Of a stretch of 64,000 nt of DNA, positions 30,455-38,475 are shown in pieces. The notes under the pieces are model-generated. The model made no database searches. It saw nothing but the letters and a program-made list of their open reading frames with translations, and was not told the origin of the DNA. This DNA comes from Enterococcus innesii (GTDB taxonomy: Bacteria > Bacillota > Bacilli > Lactobacillales > Enterococcaceae), in contig JAHHEN010000001.1 in assembly GCA_018982785.1 (NCBI GenBank), positions 620,001-684,000 of the forward strand, given 5' to 3'. Position numbers and translations under genes: made by a program. Every line of letters begins with the position of its first letter. Position 1 is the first letter of the stretch.

Positions 30455-30680
30455 CGGCGTCTTCCTTCTTCACCATAAAAAAAGTACCTTCATCAGGTAG
30501 CTCAATACGCATTCCCGCATACAATTTGCGCCCTCGTCGATTTTCTGGCTCGCCGTCGACAAAAACGGTGTGCTCTGCAAGGTACCATTTCGCTTGGCCG
30601 CCGCTGCTGATCACACTGACTTCTTTGAGCATTTGTCCAAGTGTCATATATTCCGTTTCTAACGGTATTTGCATTTTCAT
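30441..30680 (-). CDS. yaaA: S4-domain protein YaaA
   Basis: The ATG at 30680 (MKMQIPLETEYMTLGQML) follows GAGGGG; the upstream extension has no ribosome site and lies in the dnaN-yaaA gap. The 79-residue protein is a single S4 RNA-binding domain, with VSSGGQAKWYLAEHTVFVDGE and ENRRGRKLYAGMRIEL, as found between dnaN and recF across Firmicutes. Family knowledge: related proteins associate with ribosomal subunits or tRNA; the exact role is unsettled. Confidence 0.93.
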   Translation of the reverse strand: MKMQIPLETEYMTLGQMLKEVSVISSGGQAKWYLAEHTVFVDGEPENRRGRKLYAGMRIELPDEGTFFMVKKEDADAAE

Positions 30681-30811
30681 AATTCCCCTCAATTCTATCA
30701 AAGAGCGTTTAGCTCTATTATACTCTTTTTTTGCCAAGAAAACAAATTCATCGGCATATTTTTCATTCTCAGAAGACTTACTGCTTTTAGATAAAAAAGA
30801 AGCCAAAATAG

Positions 30812-30845
30812 AAAAAAGGGCTTAAAAACGATTTTAAGCCCTTTT
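30812..30845 (-). terminator. dnaN terminator
   Basis: AAGGGCTTAAAA and its complement (30816-30844) form a long A/T-rich hairpin with T-runs on both sides, between dnaN and yaaA. Confidence 0.75.
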
Positions 30846-30902
30846 AACTCATTTATTCATTTTCAGATGATTGTTTCAACTTTTTTCAAAAGACATGAAA
30901 AA

Positions 30903-32033
30903 CTAGTTGGTGCGCACCGGTGTGATCAGCTGAATAAAGCTGCCTTTGCTCTCTGTTGGCTCCAACGTAAAGGGCCGGATCGCTGAGATAAAGCGGATCA
31001 CGATGCTAGTGTCACCAAATGCTCGTAGTGCAGCTTTCATATAGTCAGGATTGAAAGAGATCTCTAATGGGTCGCCGGTCACTTTTTCAAATGAAAGGTC
31101 TTCTTCCACTTTCCCGATTTCTGGTGAGTTTCCATATAAGACAACAGCTTCCTCGGAGATCGCCAAACGAACGATGTTGTTACGGCCTTCATGGGAAAGC
31201 AATGACGCCCGTTCGATAGCTTGTAACAATTCTGGCACAGAAAATTCAATTTCAGTATTGAAGCTTGAAGGGATCAGACGATTGGTATCTGGGTAAGTTC
31301 CTTCCAATAAACGAGAATAGAATTTCATAGTTTTCGTTTGGAACAACACTTGGTTATCCATAATGCTGATTTGGATCGCTTCTTCCTCATCCGTTAAGGA
31401 ACGAGAAAGTTCCGTTAAGCTTTTGCCGGGAATCACGATATTGAAGGCTGTTTCCCCGCTTTCCAAGGGAATCACCCGTTGGCTCAGACGGTGCGAGTCC
31501 GTCGCAACAGCTAATAATTTTTGATTTTCTAAGACAAAGTGGACCCCAGTCAAGATCGGACGGCTTTCGTGTTGCGAAACCGCAAAGACTGTTTCACTAA
31601 CGACCTTATTCAATACGTGCGCTGGAATCTCGATCGAGTTTTGACTTTCGACAACTGGTAAATGTGGATAACTATCGGCATCCAAGCCGTTGACGGTAAA
31701 GTTGGCTTTTCCAGAAGTGATCGCTACTTGATTATTGTCTAAAACTTCTAACGTTAAGGTACTTTCAGGCAAACGACGAACGATTTCACTAAAGAAACGT
31801 GCTTGTAAAACGATCGCTCCTGTTTTTTCGATTTGCATTTGCGCTTTTTCGTTTTCCACACTTAAAAAAGTTTCAATGGAAATATCGGCATTGCTCCCAG
31901 TCATGGTCAATCCTTTTTCTGAAAGGGACAATTTTACCCCAGTTAAGATCGGGATGGTGGTTTTGGTTGAAATTGCCCGTTGGACAGTTTGTAATTCTTG
32001 CATGAACTCTGTTCGGTTTAAAGTTAGCTTCAT
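30903..32033 (-). CDS. dnaN: DNA polymerase III beta subunit (sliding clamp)
   Basis: The 376-residue protein has three clamp domains, starting MKLTLNRTEFMQELQTVQRA. Family segments are KTTIPILTGVKL, SSGKANFTVNGLDADSYPHLP (central part), ATDSHRLSQR and the C-terminal FIQLITPVRTN. The dimeric ring tethers polymerases to DNA. An AAAGGAG site precedes the ATG. The 160-base gap to dnaA carries the origin unwinding region, so the gene sits directly at the replication start. Confidence 0.98.
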   Translation of the reverse strand: MKLTLNRTEFMQELQTVQRAISTKTTIPILTGVKLSLSEKGLTMTGSNADISIETFLSVENEKAQMQIEKTGAIVLQARFFSEIVRRLPESTLTLEVLDNNQVAITSGKANFTVNGLDADSYPHLPVVESQNSIEIPAHVLNKVVSETVFAVSQHESRPILTGVHFVLENQKLLAVATDSHRLSQRVIPLESGETAFNIVIPGKSLTELSRSLTDEEEAIQISIMDNQVLFQTKTMKFYSRLLEGTYPDTNRLIPSSFNTEIEFSVPELLQAIERASLLSHEGRNNIVRLAISEEAVVLYGNSPEIGKVEEDLSFEKVTGDPLEISFNPDYMKAALRAFGDTSIVIRFISAIRPFTLEPTESKGSFIQLITPVRTN

Positions 32034-32192
32034 AGCGATACTCCTTTAATTTATAGTTATTAAATAAAAGTAATAGTAGTAATAGGCTTGTTAGTAATGT
32101 GGATAACTCGAGAAAAGAGTGATTAGACTAACGAAAACGCCTGTGAATAACTTGTGGACAACTTTTTTGGTTTTTTATTTATTATCCACAGA
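32034..32192. other. dnaA-dnaN part of oriC: DnaA boxes plus DnaA-trio unwinding element
   Basis: DnaA boxes occur at 32098-32106 (TGTGGATAA), 32142-32150 (TGTGAATAA), 32153-32161 (TGTGGACAA) and 32182-32190 (TTATCCACA). Next to the first box lies a run of three-base repeats read as TATTACTACTATTACT on the minus strand (about 32069-32086), then an A/T-rich stretch up to dnaN. This is the order described for the B. subtilis basal unwinding system: box, trios, A/T-rich DNA. Confidence 0.8.
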
Positions 32193-33529
32193 TCAGCTGA
32201 AGAGGATTTGTTTGATTTCAGCGATCTCATTTTTGATCGTAGGATCTGTTTCGACTAAATGCTGAATTTTTTCATGGGCATGAATGACCGTGGTATGGTC
32301 TTTGCCGCCAAATTCGCCGCCGATTTTTGGTAAAGAACTATCGGTCAATTCTCGAGAGAGATACATCGCGATCTGCCGTGGCACGACGATGCCTTTGACC
32401 CGTTTTTTCCCTTTTAGATCATTGACATGAATATGATAGTATTTTGCGACTTCTTCTTGGATCTGCAAAATCGAAACTTGGGTCGAGCCATGGCTTGATT
32501 TCAAGGCTTTGATGGCTTCAGCTGCCAAGCTGGTTGTAATGTCTGAGTTTTGCATCGTAGCAAAAGCTTGTACCCGGACGAGTGCTCCTTCAAGTTCCCG
32601 GATATTCGAATCGATCTGTCCAGCAATATAACTTAAGGTATCGTCGGGGATCTCCAAGCGTTCGGCTTCGGCTTTTTTCCGTAAAATCGCGGTCCGCGTC
32701 TCTAGATCCGGCGGGGTGATGTCAACGGACAAGCCCCAAGCAAAACGAGAAACCAAACGTTCCGGCAAAGTTGGGATCTCATTTGGCAAACGATCACTTG
32801 TCAAGACGATCTGTTTATTATTGCGATACAGCTCCTCGAAGGTATTAAAGAATTCTTCTTGGGTTCCTTCTTTATTGACTAAGAATTGAATATCATCCAC
32901 TAACAAAAGATCAACATTGCGGTATTCGTTTCGAAAATCTTCCATTTTGTTCTTTTGAATAGAAGTAATGAAATCATTGGTGAAATTTTCACTACTAACA
33001 TACTTGATTTTGGCATTGGGACGTTTCAGCAACATTTGATGACCGATCGCATGCATCAAGTGGGTTTTCCCTAAACCAACGCCACCATAGAAGAACAGCG
33101 GATTATAAATAGACCCAGGATCTTCAGCAACAACTAAAGCAGCAGCATGGGCCATTTGATTGCCTTTCCCGATGACAAAGGTATCAAATGTGTATTTTTC
33201 ATTTAAAATCGATTTCGGCGGCTGCTCGTTTTCTTCTGCAGTTGTTTTAATAGTAGATGGGGCTGTTTTTAAAGCTTCTGCTTCTTCGACAGTCACAAAA
33301 CTAGGAATCAATTCTTCACCAGTTTTCATAAATCCCATTTCAACAATTTTGGCAGCTAGATTTTTTTCCCAATAAGATTTATGAAGATCGCTGGGTACTT
33401 CGATCAGCAGCTGATTTTTTCAAACGACAAGACATTGGCAGTCTCGATCCAAGCGCTATAACTGGCCGGATTCAGCTCTTCTTTAAAGGATCGTTGAAGA
33501 TCTTGCCAAATAGAATCAGCAGATGGCAT
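32193..33529 (-). CDS. dnaA: Chromosomal replication initiator DnaA (frameshifted as read)
   Basis: The true start is the ATG at 33529 ([19 protein letters not shown]) behind AGGAGG, giving 445 residues. The first 36 codons are then thrown out of frame at 33415-33420, where one more base in the T/A run restores [20 protein letters not shown]. The rest is complete: AAA+ domain with Walker [14 protein letters not shown], Walker [11 protein letters not shown], and the C-terminal DnaA-box-binding helix-turn-helix with [15 protein letters not shown]. DnaA opens oriC and loads the helicase. The gene is essential, so the break is best read as a consensus error. Confidence 0.95.
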
Positions 33530-33540
33530 AAATTGTCCTC

Positions 33541-33940
33541 CTATAACTAAGAATAGATATAACTAAAATAGCACGGATTGAAAAAGTTTTCCACAGATTA
33601 CGATAAAAAAGGTTAGAAAAAATACTTTTCCACAAAACGGGATAAATGAAAAAAGGAAATGCACATGTTCGAAAATCGACTATCCACAGGCAGAAAAAGA
33701 ATGTGAATAACTGTAAAAAAATCTCCTTTATCCACAGATCAATGTGAAGATCACGCCTTGATAATACTAGGTTTTAGGGTAGTTATCAACAGCTTAAAAA
33801 ACGATTGTGGAAAACTTTTCTACAGGCTGTTTGTTTGTGGAAAAAGCCAAAATAACTCTGGGGAAAAAGTTATCCACAAAAATTGGCTATAAACAGCAAA
33901 CCCACACAAATCAAAGGGATTGTGGATAAAGAATGCCCGA
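33541..33940. other. oriC: DnaA-box cluster between dnaA and rpmH
   Basis: At least ten 9-mers match the DnaA box exactly or with one or two changes. Forward: 33587-33595, 33626-33634, 33680-33688, 33728-33736 (TTATCCACA), 33783-33791, 33816-33824 and 33870-33878 (TTATCCACA). Reverse: 33702-33710, 33806-33814, 33836-33844 and 33921-33929 (TGTGGATAA). Transcription diverges on either side (dnaA minus, rpmH plus). Together with the dnaA-dnaN spacer it forms a bipartite origin. Confidence 0.9.
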
Positions 33941-33958
33941 TTTTGAGCAAACTTCTTA

Positions 33959-33988
33959 TTGACAAACTAGTACTTGACTCGTTATACT
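33959..33988 (+). promoter_or_regulatory. rpmH promoter
   Basis: TTGACA (33959-33964), an 18-base spacer and TATACT (33983-33988) precede rpmH by about 50 bases, next to the last DnaA box. Confidence 0.75.
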
Positions 33989-34039
33989 ATCAAAGTATGT
34001 CTGTGCGCATAAGCATTATCCTGATGGAGGTGGAAATAA

Positions 34040-34174
34040 ATGAAAAGAACGTATCAACCAAATAAACGTAAACGTCAAAAAGTTCACGGATTCCGTAAAC
34101 GTATGAGTACAAAAAATGGACGTCGTGTTTTAGCTAGCCGTCGTCGTAAAGGCAGAAAGGTTATTTCTGCGTAA
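34040..34174 (+). CDS. rpmH: 50S ribosomal protein L34
   Basis: A 44-residue, extremely basic protein starting [18 protein letters not shown] and ending [11 protein letters not shown], the complete L34 sequence. An ATGGAGGTGG ribosome site precedes the ATG. It is first in the rpmH-rnpA-yidC-khpB series right of the origin, an almost universal bacterial order. A short hairpin with a long T-run follows (34177-34203). Confidence 0.98.
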   Translation: MKRTYQPNKRKRQKVHGFRKRMSTKNGRRVLASRRRKGRKVISA

Positions 34175-34176
34175 GC

Positions 34177-34203
34177 CACTGAATGCCAGTGTTTTTTTTT
34201 TTA
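34177..34203 (+). terminator. Hairpin after rpmH
   Basis: CACTG (34177-34181) and CAGTG (34187-34191) are followed by about ten T. It probably lowers read-through into rnpA. Confidence 0.6.
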
Positions 34204-34322
34204 TGCCGTTTTTGCGGAATATAGTGTCTGACTTTTGGCAAATATGGTATTATTGACAGGTGAGTGGTTACGGATTCAATCCGTTTCGCGAAGCTTAATT
34301 GAAAGAAGTGAAGGAACCGAAG

Positions 34323-34657
34323 ATGAGAAAATCCTATCGAGTAAAAACAGAGCAAGATTTTCAAAAAATTTTTCAGGCAGGAAATTCTTTTGCAAATCGG
34401 AAGTTCGTGGTGTATGTCTTACCTAAAGAGCAATCACATTTTCGAGTTGGTTTATCTGTAGGGAAAAAGTCGGTAATGCAGTGAAGCGAAATGAGATCAA
34501 GCGCAAGATTCGTGCGAGTTTAACGGAAATGAAGCCGCGGATCGAACCAGCGGTCGATTTCATCGTGATCGCCCGTCCAAGTATCGCCACTTGTTCCTCA
34601 AAGGAAATCTACTCGAATTTAGAGCATGTCTTAAAGCTTGCCAAAATTATTCATTAA
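34323..34657 (+). CDS. rnpA: Ribonuclease P protein component (frameshifted as read)
   Basis: The frame starts [20 protein letters not shown] and reaches [10 protein letters not shown] before breaking in an A-run at 34464-34468. One more A restores [18 protein letters not shown], the RNR signature that binds the RNase P RNA, and the frame then runs to the stop at 34657, giving 111 residues. RnpA assists 5' maturation of tRNA and is essential, so a consensus error is the likely cause. It probably has its own extended -10 promoter (TGGTATTAT near 34245), because a terminator separates it from rpmH. Confidence 0.93.
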
Positions 34658-34675
34658 TGGAAAGGAATTAGTTAC

Positions 34676-35500
34676 GTGAAAAAAGGGAAACGCGTCTTAC
34701 TATTTTTGGGAGTTCTCTCATTAGTAGTTGTCTTATCTGCCTGCGGTGCAACAGGTGAAGTAAATGCACAAAGTACTGGTCTGTGGGATCGTTACATCGT
34801 TTATTATTTTGCAGAGGCGATCAAAGCCCTCTCCTTCGGCAATGCCGGGATCGGGATCATCCTCTTTACATTGATCATTCGGGTCATTTTGATGCCGTTG
34901 ATGCACTTTCAAACCAAAAGCATGCGCAAAACGCAAGAATTACAACCGAAGCTAAAAGCGCTGCAGCAGCAATATGCATCAAAAGATACAGAAACACAAA
35001 GCAAGTTAAAAGAAGAGACACAACGTTTGTATGCGGAAAACAATGTCAATCCCTATGCCGGCTGTCTACCATTATTGGTACAAATGCCGATTTTGATGGC
35101 CTTGTGGCAATCGATCTCACGGGTTCCTGCTTTGCAAGAAGGAAAATTCTTATGGCTGCAGCTGGGGGATCGTGACCCATACTTCATCTTGCCGATTTTA
35201 GCGGCACTCTTTACTTTTGCAAGTACCTATTTATCAAGTATGAGCCAAGTGGAATCAAATGCGAGTCTGAAAATTATGAATTTCGCTATGCCGATGATGA
35301 TCTTGCTGATGGGGATCAACATTGCCAGCGGACTTTCCTTGTACTGGGTCGTTTCCAATGCATTCCAAGTTGTGCAAACGTTGATTCTAAATAACCCATT
35401 CAAGATTCGCCAAGAAAGAGAAGAAGCCGCCCGCAAAGAACGCGAGCGTGAACGTGCGCTGAAAAAAGCAATGAGTCCTAAAAAGAAACGGAAAAAATAA
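34676..35500 (+). CDS. yidC: Membrane protein insertase YidC (OxaA1-type)
   Basis: The GTG start (MKKGKRVLLFLGVLSLVV) opens a lipoprotein signal with lipobox LSAC, so the 274-residue protein is lipid-anchored at Cys23. Five membrane segments follow, with the family stretches LFTLIIRVILMPL (bearing the conserved hydrophilic-groove arginine), NPYAGCLPLLVQMPILMALW and LSLYWVVSNAFQVVQT, and a basic C-terminal tail (KERERERALKKAMSPKKKRKK) that contacts ribosomes. YidC inserts proteins into the membrane with or without Sec. It lies between rnpA and khpB, as in most Firmicutes. Confidence 0.95.
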   Translation: MKKGKRVLLFLGVLSLVVVLSACGATGEVNAQSTGLWDRYIVYYFAEAIKALSFGNAGIGIILFTLIIRVILMPLMHFQTKSMRKTQELQPKLKALQQQYASKDTETQSKLKEETQRLYAENNVNPYAGCLPLLVQMPILMALWQSISRVPALQEGKFLWLQLGDRDPYFILPILAALFTFASTYLSSMSQVESNASLKIMNFAMPMMILLMGINIASGLSLYWVVSNAFQVVQTLILNNPFKIRQEREEAARKERERERALKKAMSPKKKRKK

Positions 35501-35517
35501 GAGGAGGTTGCACTGCA

Positions 35518-36276
35518 ATGCCGATTTATGAAAATCTGACAGTAGCTGAAGCAATTCAAGAGGGATTGCAAGTCCTTGGTATTACCAAAGATCAAGCAGT
35601 AATCGAAGTCCTGGATGAAGGAAAAAAAGGCTTCTTGGGGCTAGGAAAAAAACAAGCACGGGTCTCCATTGAAAAAAGAATCGTTGAAGAACCGGCACCC
35701 GTTGAAGAAGTACCAGCAAAACCGCTGGTAGAACCAGATCCTGTGACGACAGAGGATGCAAGCAGTGTGATGGAGGCGGCCGCGAGCGAACCTGTTTTGC
35801 TGACGGATCTTTCCGATGAGGAAGCACTAGCTCAGTTGGGACTCTATCTGACAAATATTTCAAAAGCATTGAATGCACCTGCCTTAGTAAAAACCGCTCG
35901 TCAAGACGGCGTGATCGTCTTTCATTTAGAAACGCAAAAACAAGGTATTTTAATTGGGAAGCACGGCAAAACCTTGAATGCACTTCAATATTTGGCGCAA
36001 GTTTACATTCACCGCATCGCGAAAAACAAATTATCGATCGTTGTGAATGTCGGGGATTACCGTGAAAAACGTCAAGCGATCTTAGAACGTTTGGCCAGTC
36101 GTACTGCTGAAAAAGTCAAACGAACTGGTCGCCCGGTCTTTTTAGAGCCGATGCCGGCGTTTGAAAGAAAGCAGATTCATTCCGTATTGAGTAAAGATGC
36201 GTATGTTCAAACTCATTCTGAAGGGGATGAACCGTATCGCTACTTAGTAGTGGAACCTGCGGACAAACGAATTTAA
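35518..36276 (+). CDS. khpB: RNA-binding protein KhpB (Jag/EloR)
   Basis: The 252-residue protein has a Jag_N domain (residues 1-52, with GKKGFLGLGKKQARV), an acidic Pro/Glu-rich linker (55-105), a KH domain (GILIGKHGKTLNALQYL, GxxG loop) and a C-terminal R3H domain (FERKQIHSVLSKDAYVQTHSEG). Family knowledge: with KhpA it binds many RNAs and in streptococci controls cell elongation. A GAGGAGG site lies 8 bases before the ATG. It directly follows yidC and is closed by a strong terminator. Confidence 0.94.
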   Translation: MPIYENLTVAEAIQEGLQVLGITKDQAVIEVLDEGKKGFLGLGKKQARVSIEKRIVEEPAPVEEVPAKPLVEPDPVTTEDASSVMEAAASEPVLLTDLSDEEALAQLGLYLTNISKALNAPALVKTARQDGVIVFHLETQKQGILIGKHGKTLNALQYLAQVYIHRIAKNKLSIVVNVGDYREKRQAILERLASRTAEKVKRTGRPVFLEPMPAFERKQIHSVLSKDAYVQTHSEGDEPYRYLVVEPADKRI

Positions 36277-36280
36277 TGAA

Positions 36281-36318
36281 AAAAGGGAAAGGCGCTCTGA
36301 CAAGCCTTTCCCTTTTTT
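36281..36318 (+). terminator. khpB terminator
   Basis: AAAAGGGAAAGGC pairs with GCCTTTCCCTTTT and ends in six T, directly after the khpB stop. Confidence 0.85.
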
Positions 36319-36333
36319 GATGGGAAAAAGCGA

Positions 36334-36455
36334 TTGACAACAAATTTAAAACCAAGTATCCTTGACTAGAAATCATTCTTATCAAAGTCAACATACGTTA
36401 CGTAGGTCAGCCTTTGGTATCAAAAAAGAGTCCGTATGCCGCGGACTCTTTTTTG
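36334..36455 (+). ncRNA. Candidate small RNA (promoter plus terminator, no ORF)
   Basis: TTGACA (36334-36339), a 17-base spacer and TATCCT (36357-36362) form a promoter. About 60 bases after the predicted start lies a hairpin AAAGAGTCCG / CGGACTCTTTTTT (36425-36452). The predicted transcript of about 85 bases contains no good start codon with a ribosome site. The hairpin could instead serve only the convergent YbjQ-family gene. Confidence 0.4.
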
Positions 36456-36476
36456 TTTTTTTGATGATAGAGGGAA

Positions 36477-36806
36477 TTAGCCGCCGATGGTTGATTGAGT
36501 AAATTGAACCACCGTACCATAGGCAAAGATCTCAAGATAGGTTTTGTCGCCTTCGACGATGCGATCGTGTTCGAAATGACAGTTGATCACCGCGTTCGCG
36601 CCATAGCTGTGGGCGGTTTCTTTTAAGCGATAAGTCACATCTGCCAAAAGGTCGTTCAAGTTCACAGATGTATCAAATAGATCTACTTCGATTTTGTCTG
36701 CCGCAAAGACGATATCCCGCACGACATAAGGCCGATTCACGTTTCCTGTCGATAAAATGATTTCCTTAATGCGGGCAGCACTGTTTGATGATTTGATGGT
36801 TTCCAT
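36477..36806 (-). CDS. YbjQ-family (heavy-metal-binding-like) protein
   Basis: The 109-residue protein resembles the YbjQ/UPF0145 family, a small oligomeric fold often named heavy-metal-binding without direct proof. It contains NRPYVVRDIVFAADKIEVD, LADVTYRLKETAHSYGANAVINCHFEH and a beta-strand tail EIFAYGTVVQF. YbjQ members typically combine a conserved A-x-A-NAV-type segment with a C-terminal AYGTAV strand, which match here. No membrane segment or signal. It is the only minus-strand gene between khpB and mnmG. Confidence 0.7.
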   Translation of the reverse strand: METIKSSNSAARIKEIILSTGNVNRPYVVRDIVFAADKIEVDLFDTSVNLNDLLADVTYRLKETAHSYGANAVINCHFEHDRIVEGDKTYLEIFAYGTVVQFTQSTIGG

Positions 36807-36891
36807 AATAGATCACTCTTTTCTTATTCTTTGCTTTTATTTTAAAGGTTTTTGCGGACAGATGCAAAATTTAAAAGTTTTTGAAGGAAGC

Positions 36892-36920
36892 TTGCGACTC
36901 ACGCAAAAATGTGCTAATCT
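36892..36920 (+). promoter_or_regulatory. Probable mnmE promoter
   Basis: TTGCGA (36892-36897), a 17-base spacer and TAATCT (36915-36920) lie upstream of a structured leader of about 117 bases. Confidence 0.5.
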
Positions 36921-36949
36921 ATTTCCAGAATTTAATTGACAAGCAGTCA

Positions 36950-37018
36950 AAGTGCTAAGTCTACTCGTTTTTATTGATTTTCAATCAATTTGACGGGTGG
37001 AGTGGGCACTTTTTTTAT
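36950..37018 (+). terminator. Intrinsic-terminator-like hairpin in the mnmE leader (possible attenuator)
   Basis: AAGTGC (36950-36955) pairs with GCACTT (37006-37011) and is followed by seven T. The inner part also pairs (CTACTCG with CGGGTGG), and a second inverted repeat (ATTGATTTTCAATCAAT) occupies the loop. It lies 27 bases before the mnmE start and downstream of the likely promoter. Confidence 0.55.
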
Positions 37019-37044
37019 GTGAAAAAATAGGAGGAGTATGCAAC

Positions 37045-38442
37045 ATGGCGAATATTACGCAAGAATTTGATACGATTGCCGCAATTTCCACCCCGCCCGG
37101 CGAAGGGGCCATCAGTATTGTGCGATTAAGCGGGGAAGAAGCGATCGCAATTGCGGATCGGATTTTTCAAGCAGGCACTAAAACCCTCGCCCAAGTCCCA
37201 AGTCATACGATCCATTATGGTCATATCGTGGATCCAGAGGAAAGTCGTTTGATGGATGAAGTGATGCTTTCAGTGATGAAAAAGCCACGGACCTTTACCC
37301 GAGAAGATGTCGTTGAGATCAACTGTCATGGCGGGATCGTGGTCGTCAATCAACTCTTGCAGCTGGTTTTACGCCAAGGGGCACGGCTGGCTGAGCCGGG
37401 GGAATTCACGAAGCGGGCCTTTTTGAATGGACGTGTCGACCTTTCTCAAGCCGAGGCGGTGATGGATCTGATTCGTGCCAAGACCGATAAAGCGATGAAT
37501 CTCGCTGTCAATCAGTTGGATGGCAATCTTTCCCACTTGATTCGGACCTTACGCCAAGAGATTTTAGAGACGCTGGCGCAAGTTGAAGTGAATATCGATT
37601 ACCCTGAATACGATGATGTGGAAGAATTGACGACCCGCTTATTGCTAGAAAAAGCCACGATGGTCAAGGGGCAGATCCAAGCCTTATTAGCGACTGCCCA
37701 GCAAGGAAAAATTTTGCGAGAAGGCCTGAGTACTGCGATCATCGGTCGGCCGAATGTCGGTAAATCCAGCTTATTGAACCATTTATTAAGGGAAGAAAAA
37801 GCCATTGTGACAGACATTGCTGGTACGACTCGAGATGTCATTGAAGAGTATGTCAATGTTCGCGGGGTACCGTTGAAACTGATTGATACGGCTGGTATCC
37901 GCGAAACAGAAGATGTCGTTGAGAAAATCGGGGTCGAACGCAGCCGCAAAGCACTGGCAGAAGCGGAGTTGATTTTGCTGGTTCTCAACCAAAGCGAAGG
38001 ATTGACCCAGGAAGACAAACAATTGCTGGAGCTAACTGCTGGCAGCCGTCGGATCATCTTATTGAATAAGACCGACCTTGAGCCAAAATTAGCACCCGCT
38101 GAGTTAGCGCAGTACGCAGCAGATGAACCGATTTTTTCTGTCTCTGTGTTGACGAGTGAAGGCTTGGATCAACTGGAACAAGCCATTGCCGATCTATTCT
38201 TTGGGGGCAAGACCACTGATAAGGATGCTTCCTATCTTTCTAACACCCGCCACATTGCCTTATTAGAAAATGCCGTTCAGTCGTTGTCTGAGGTCATCCA
38301 AGGGATTGAAGCAGGAATGCCTGTTGACTTGGTTCAAATCGATATGACACGCTGCTGGGACTATCTAGGAGAAGTTGTCGGCGATAGTGTCCAAGATGAG
38401 TTGATCACCCAATTATTTAGTCAGTTTTGTTTAGGAAAATAA
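37045..38442 (+). CDS. mnmE: tRNA modification GTPase MnmE (TrmE)
   Basis: The ATG at 37045 ([21 protein letters not shown]) follows AGGAGGAG. The 465-residue protein has the N-terminal tetrahydrofolate-binding domain, a helical domain, and a G domain with [20 protein letters not shown] and NKTD, ending in the catalytic CxGK motif (FCLGK). With MnmG it installs carboxymethylaminomethyl groups on wobble uridine 34 of certain tRNAs. mnmG follows after 33 bases; the two form an operon. Confidence 0.97.
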   Translation: MANITQEFDTIAAISTPPGEGAISIVRLSGEEAIAIADRIFQAGTKTLAQVPSHTIHYGHIVDPEESRLMDEVMLSVMKKPRTFTREDVVEINCHGGIVVVNQLLQLVLRQGARLAEPGEFTKRAFLNGRVDLSQAEAVMDLIRAKTDKAMNLAVNQLDGNLSHLIRTLRQEILETLAQVEVNIDYPEYDDVEELTTRLLLEKATMVKGQIQALLATAQQGKILREGLSTAIIGRPNVGKSSLLNHLLREEKAIVTDIAGTTRDVIEEYVNVRGVPLKLIDTAGIRETEDVVEKIGVERSRKALAEAELILLVLNQSEGLTQEDKQLLELTAGSRRIILLNKTDLEPKLAPAELAQYAADEPIFSVSVLTSEGLDQLEQAIADLFFGGKTTDKDASYLSNTRHIALLENAVQSLSEVIQGIEAGMPVDLVQIDMTRCWDYLGEVVGDSVQDELITQLFSQFCLGK

Positions 38443-38475
38443 AGAATGCGCCACTGGCGTAAAAAGGAGAACACC

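Noticed and set aside
33339-33529. Programmed frameshift in dnaA
   Set aside because: A single missing base in an A/T run restores the conserved sequence, and similar one-base losses occur in ten other places. There is no slippery site with a stimulatory structure.
33541-33940. CRISPR-like short repeats near the origin
   Set aside because: The repeats are 9-base DnaA boxes in both orientations with irregular spacing, not direct repeats with spacers.
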